Assembly: GCA_934675095.1 (NCBI GenBank)
Contig: CAKUPC010000055.1
Coordinates: forward strand, 1 to 8,903
Direction: 5' to 3'
Source: an uncultured Bacteroidales bacterium
Lineage (GTDB): Bacteria; Bacteroidota; Bacteroidia; Bacteroidales; UBA932
DNA length: 8,903 nt
The translations under genes and the position numbers were made by a program. Of the stretch, positions 7,214-8,903 are shown one piece after another. The notes below the pieces were generated by a model. That model saw only the letters and a program-made list of their open reading frames with translations. It did not search any database and had not been told where the DNA came from. Position 1 is the first letter of the stretch, and every line of letters begins with the position of its first letter.

Positions 7214-7618
7214 TCAATCAATATCATCATTATAGGCGAAATACTGACGCATATTCTCCACTTCAAGCCATAATGAATCCGGGAAATATATAAATAAACG
7301 GTTCTGTCCTATACCATCCGGAAGATTCATCAAATTATCATCCAATTCGTTGAGAATTGCTATATAATATTCGAGTTCACTTTCTGGTAAGTCAGGAAAC
7401 TCAAAATGAAGTAACCTAACAGTTTTGTTTTCTCCCCCAATATTATCAATATCCCCATGGCAATAATCCCAAAGCGTACTTTTAGATGGTATATCTAATG
7501 CCTTTTCGATTTGCGTCAAGATACTTGAATAATCCTTTATTCCAGAATCTACACGAATTATCTTGTCCCCCGAATGTTCTTTTTCAATTTGTTTCAAATC
7601 AGTACAATAAATAAACAT
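7214..7618 (-). CDS. Barstar-like immunity protein (predicted RNase inhibitor)
   Basis: The product is a 134-residue, very acidic cytoplasmic protein with no signal peptide. It starts six bases after the stop of the RHS-RNase gene, the standard place for an immunity gene. The layout fits barstar: a first strand (KIIRVDSGI), a helix (YSSILTQIEKALDIP), then a TLWDYC segment (W50-D51). The latter matches the LWDCL of barstar, where Trp38-Asp39 plug the RNase active site. The loop between the Pro and Trp is about five residues shorter than in barstar, and the C-terminus is longer, so this is at best a divergent member. The match of partner type (barnase/RNase Sa fold next door) strengthens the call. 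ATG at 7618 is preferred; an in-frame TTG at 7624 would add two residues. Base composition is low in G+C (roughly 30-38% in rows counted by eye), unlike the RHS core. Confidence 0.68.
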   Translation of the reverse strand: MFIYCTDLKQIEKEHSGDKIIRVDSGIKDYSSILTQIEKALDIPSKSTLWDYCHGDIDNIGGENKTVRLLHFEFPDLPESELEYYIAILNELDDNLMNLPDGIGQNRLFIYFPDSLWLEVENMRQYFAYNDDID

Positions 7619-7624
7619 AATCAA

Positions 7625-8903
7625 TTATGGTATAAAATGGTAGAATGTATTGTAATGATCCGGTGTATAATACCAATTATTATCACTGCCTACAACGATT
7701 CTCATTGCACCTGGTCCCGGTCCTGTTTTTGGCGGAACAACATACTCCGTATATGTAACATTCCTTGTGGGAAGTTGTCCTTTGCCATTCTGGTACAGTG
7801 TACCATCATGCCAATATTTATCGTATTTCACACCGTTCTGAATACGATTTACTTCATCTGTGATACCGAAATAATCAGGTCCGAATTCCACACTAACCTC
7901 GTAAGCGAATGTTGCAGTGGCTGCAAATGCACCGCCCATAAGCATACTGGAGCCGAGACCATCAAAGGAATTAACGAATGCATCCTTAAAAGAGTCTCCC
8001 CAAAGAAGACCAGCAGTTGTTCCTCCTGCAACGTGCCCGGCTCCACCGGAAAGTGCGCCATAGATAAATGATTTAGTCAACTGAGACTGGACTGGTCTGC
8101 CACCCACACTGACAGGAATGCCAGAACCAGAAAATCCCATACCAACACCGGCACTAACGCCACCAGCGACTGCACCTGATGCGGCTGAGATCCCCACACT
8201 TTTCCAATTAACGGAATCCATTCCGTCAAAATTCTTTCCTGTCTGACGAATAATATCATTAACTGCCCCCGTTGATGCGCCACCGGCTGCACCAACCCCT
8301 ATGACACCGGCTGTAGCCAACGCTGTACCGCCAGCCGCTGCAGCAGCACCGCCTGTTGCCGCAACAGCCAATCCGGCAGCGGCACCAATTCCAAATGCAG
8401 ACAAATACTCCCAAAAACCATCACAGTTCTTCCAATTGCCAATCAAATTGGCGATGCCTCCAAACACAGCTCCGATTATCAGATGCCAAAACTCCCCGTT
8501 CGGGTCGGTGTAGGAGAGTGGATTGTTGAGGCCGTAGGAGTAGCGGTTGAAGGACTGGGTGAAGTCCGGAGTCTGAACATACGGGTCGGGCGAGAGGAAG
8601 CGGCAGAGGAGCGGGTCGTAGAGACGGGCGTTCATATTGATGAGCCCGAACCACGGGAGGTGCTCGTGACCGGTGAAGCCGCGGCCGAGGCAGAGTGCAG
8701 GCTCCGTGCCCGGAGCGTAAATCGCCTGAGTCTCCGGGTCGCGCAGCCGTCCCCAAGGGTCGTAGCTGTACTCGGCGAGGAGCGTGCCGTCGGCCGTCAC
8801 GATGTGGGTGACGCTGCCGAGGTAGTCCCTGCCGATGTTCAGCGGTGTCCAGCTGCCGGAGCCCTCGCGGACGAGAACCATAGGGGCGGAGTAGGCGTCG
8901 CCG
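7625..8903 (-). CDS. RHS-core polymorphic toxin, C-terminal part, with barnase/RNase Sa-type ribonuclease tip (5' end beyond window)
   Basis: The open frame enters from the right edge; residues below count from the internal Met at 8881. The RHS-associated core spans about 1-130 (YSYDPWGRL, RLYDPLLCRFLSPDPYVQ, FNRYSYGLNNPLSYTDPNGE). The classic Rhs cleavage motif DPxGL is here DPNGE. Residues 131-335 are a Gly/Ala-rich, partly hydrophobic pre-toxin segment. Residues 340-418 match the RNase Sa/barnase family: DG-x-x-Y-Q-N near 359-365, LP at 370-371, the general base E379 in YTEYVV, R394 in AMRIVV, and the general acid H409 in TPDHYNTF. Spacing from E379 to R394 (15) equals that of RNase Sa E54 to R69. 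Such enzymes cleave cytoplasmic RNA of competitors. The barstar-like gene follows at six bases. In-window length is 418 residues from the Met, plus seven upstream codons (GDAYSAP) that match the other RHS gene. Confidence 0.92.
   Translation of the reverse strand, partial: GDAYSAPMVLVREGSGSWTPLNIGRDYLGSVTHIVTADGTLLAEYSYDPWGRLRDPETQAIYAPGTEPALCLGRGFTGHEHLPWFGLINMNARLYDPLLCRFLSPDPYVQTPDFTQSFNRYSYGLNNPLSYTDPNGEFWHLIIGAVFGGIANLIGNWKNCDGFWEYLSAFGIGAAAGLAVAATGGAAAAAGGTALATAGVIGVGAAGGASTGAVNDIIRQTGKNFDGMDSVNWKSVGISAASGAVAGGVSAGVGMGFSGSGIPVSVGGRPVQSQLTKSFIYGALSGGAGHVAGGTTAGLLWGDSFKDAFVNSFDGLGSSMLMGGAFAATATFAYEVSVEFGPDYFGITDEVNRIQNGVKYDKYWHDGTLYQNGKGQLPTRNVTYTEYVVPPKTGPGPGAMRIVVGSDNNWYYTPDHYNTFYHFIP
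7628..7864 (-). other. Toxin domain: barnase/RNase Sa-like ribonuclease
   Basis: This marks the RNase fold within the RHS protein. Key codons are E379 at 7745-7747, R394 at 7700-7702 and H409 at 7655-7657. The guanine-recognition stretch, NRE in barnase and RNase Sa, is here N365-G366-K367 (7781-7789). The second catalytic arginine of the family (RNase Sa R65, barnase R83) aligns with P390 in a GPGPG stretch. The fold assignment is strong; the base specificity and activity are uncertain because of these changes. Confidence 0.85.
7865..8491 (-). other. Gly/Ala-rich pre-toxin segment of the RHS protein
   Basis: About 209 residues between the DPNGE core end and the RNase domain are dominated by Gly, Ala, Ser and Val, with several hydrophobic runs (LIIGAVFGGIANLIG, AAAGLAVAATGGAAAAAGG, SMLMGGAFAATATFA). 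Similar glycine-alanine stretches precede toxin tips in many polymorphic toxins, where they are thought to help the tip fold inside the shell or cross a target membrane. No enzymatic motif is visible. A role in inner-membrane passage is inference. Confidence 0.6.
8731..8903. repeat. Direct repeat of the RHS core segment, right copy
   Basis: This is the partner of bases 1-173, in the same orientation and the same coding phase of the upstream RHS gene. It shows that the locus holds two RHS genes with near-identical cores, produced by duplication or kept alike by recombination. Because of the six mismatches it cannot be the simple end overlap of a circular contig. Confidence 0.97.

Noticed and set aside
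7177..7240. Bacteroidota-type promoter before the barrel gene
   Set aside because: No TAnnTTTG -7 box with an upstream TTG element could be found in the gap; the gene is more simply read as part of the upstream operon.
6679..7293. Plus-strand open frame of 204 codons
   Set aside because: It crosses the antisense of the barrel gene, the intergenic gap and the end of the immunity gene, with no domain-like pattern.
7622..7624. TTG start for the immunity gene
   Set aside because: An ATG lies two codons downstream in the same frame, and the extra residues add nothing recognisable.
7574..8071. Plus-strand open frame of 165 codons, Cys/Ile-rich
   Set aside because: It is opposite the RNase domain, whose catalytic residues fix the coding strand.
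1..8903. Terminal repeat as proof of a circular plasmid or phage
   Set aside because: The two ends differ at six positions and are coding parts of two distinct RHS genes, so a circular overlap would be expected to be identical.

Overview
The window is one strand of a polymorphic-toxin locus. Every gene I can support is on the minus strand, so the reading order runs from position 8903 down to 1. The organism is most likely a member of the Bacteroidota, probably Bacteroidales. The reasons are a small outer-membrane beta-barrel of the kind common there, Sec signal peptides on several products, no clear Shine-Dalgarno sequences before the starts, and the style of the RHS/YD-repeat proteins. This placement is inference; no taxonomic marker gene is present.

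Right end (8903-7625): the last part of a secreted RHS/YD-repeat protein. Its conserved RHS core ends in DPNGE, and is followed by a Gly/Ala-rich linker and a C-terminal domain that reads as a barnase/RNase Sa (RNase N1/T1) type ribonuclease. Immediately after it (7618-7214) lies a small acidic protein, which I read as a divergent barstar-like immunity protein. Barstar is the known inhibitor of this RNase fold, so toxin and antidote match.

Middle (7176-5146): four closely packed genes. They encode an outer-membrane beta-barrel, a small secreted protein with a single YD repeat and a Ser/Pro/Thr/Ala-rich tail, a type IV pilin-like (pseudopilin) protein with a perfect EF-hand-type loop, and a minimal A24 prepilin peptidase with both catalytic aspartates. 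The last two belong to the class of proteins that build short secretion pili.

Left end (5149-1): the first 1716 codons of a second very large RHS protein. It has a signal peptide, an SpvB-like N-terminus, several FG-GAP/VCBS-type Asp-rich loops and a long array of YD repeats. It runs off the window before its toxin tip. Its start codon overlaps the peptidase stop (ATGA), and the pseudopilin start overlaps the YD-peptide stop in the same way.

The first 173 bases and the last 173 bases of the window are a direct repeat with six mismatches, because both RHS genes carry nearly the same core segment. The locus is therefore at least two RHS genes in tandem, with a toxin/immunity pair at the end of the first and a pseudopilin/peptidase/barrel module between them. 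The candidate new system is that module: a possible dedicated surface-export or display apparatus for the RHS protein whose gene it adjoins. No RNA gene, insertion sequence, CRISPR array or gene-free stretch above 300 bases is present.
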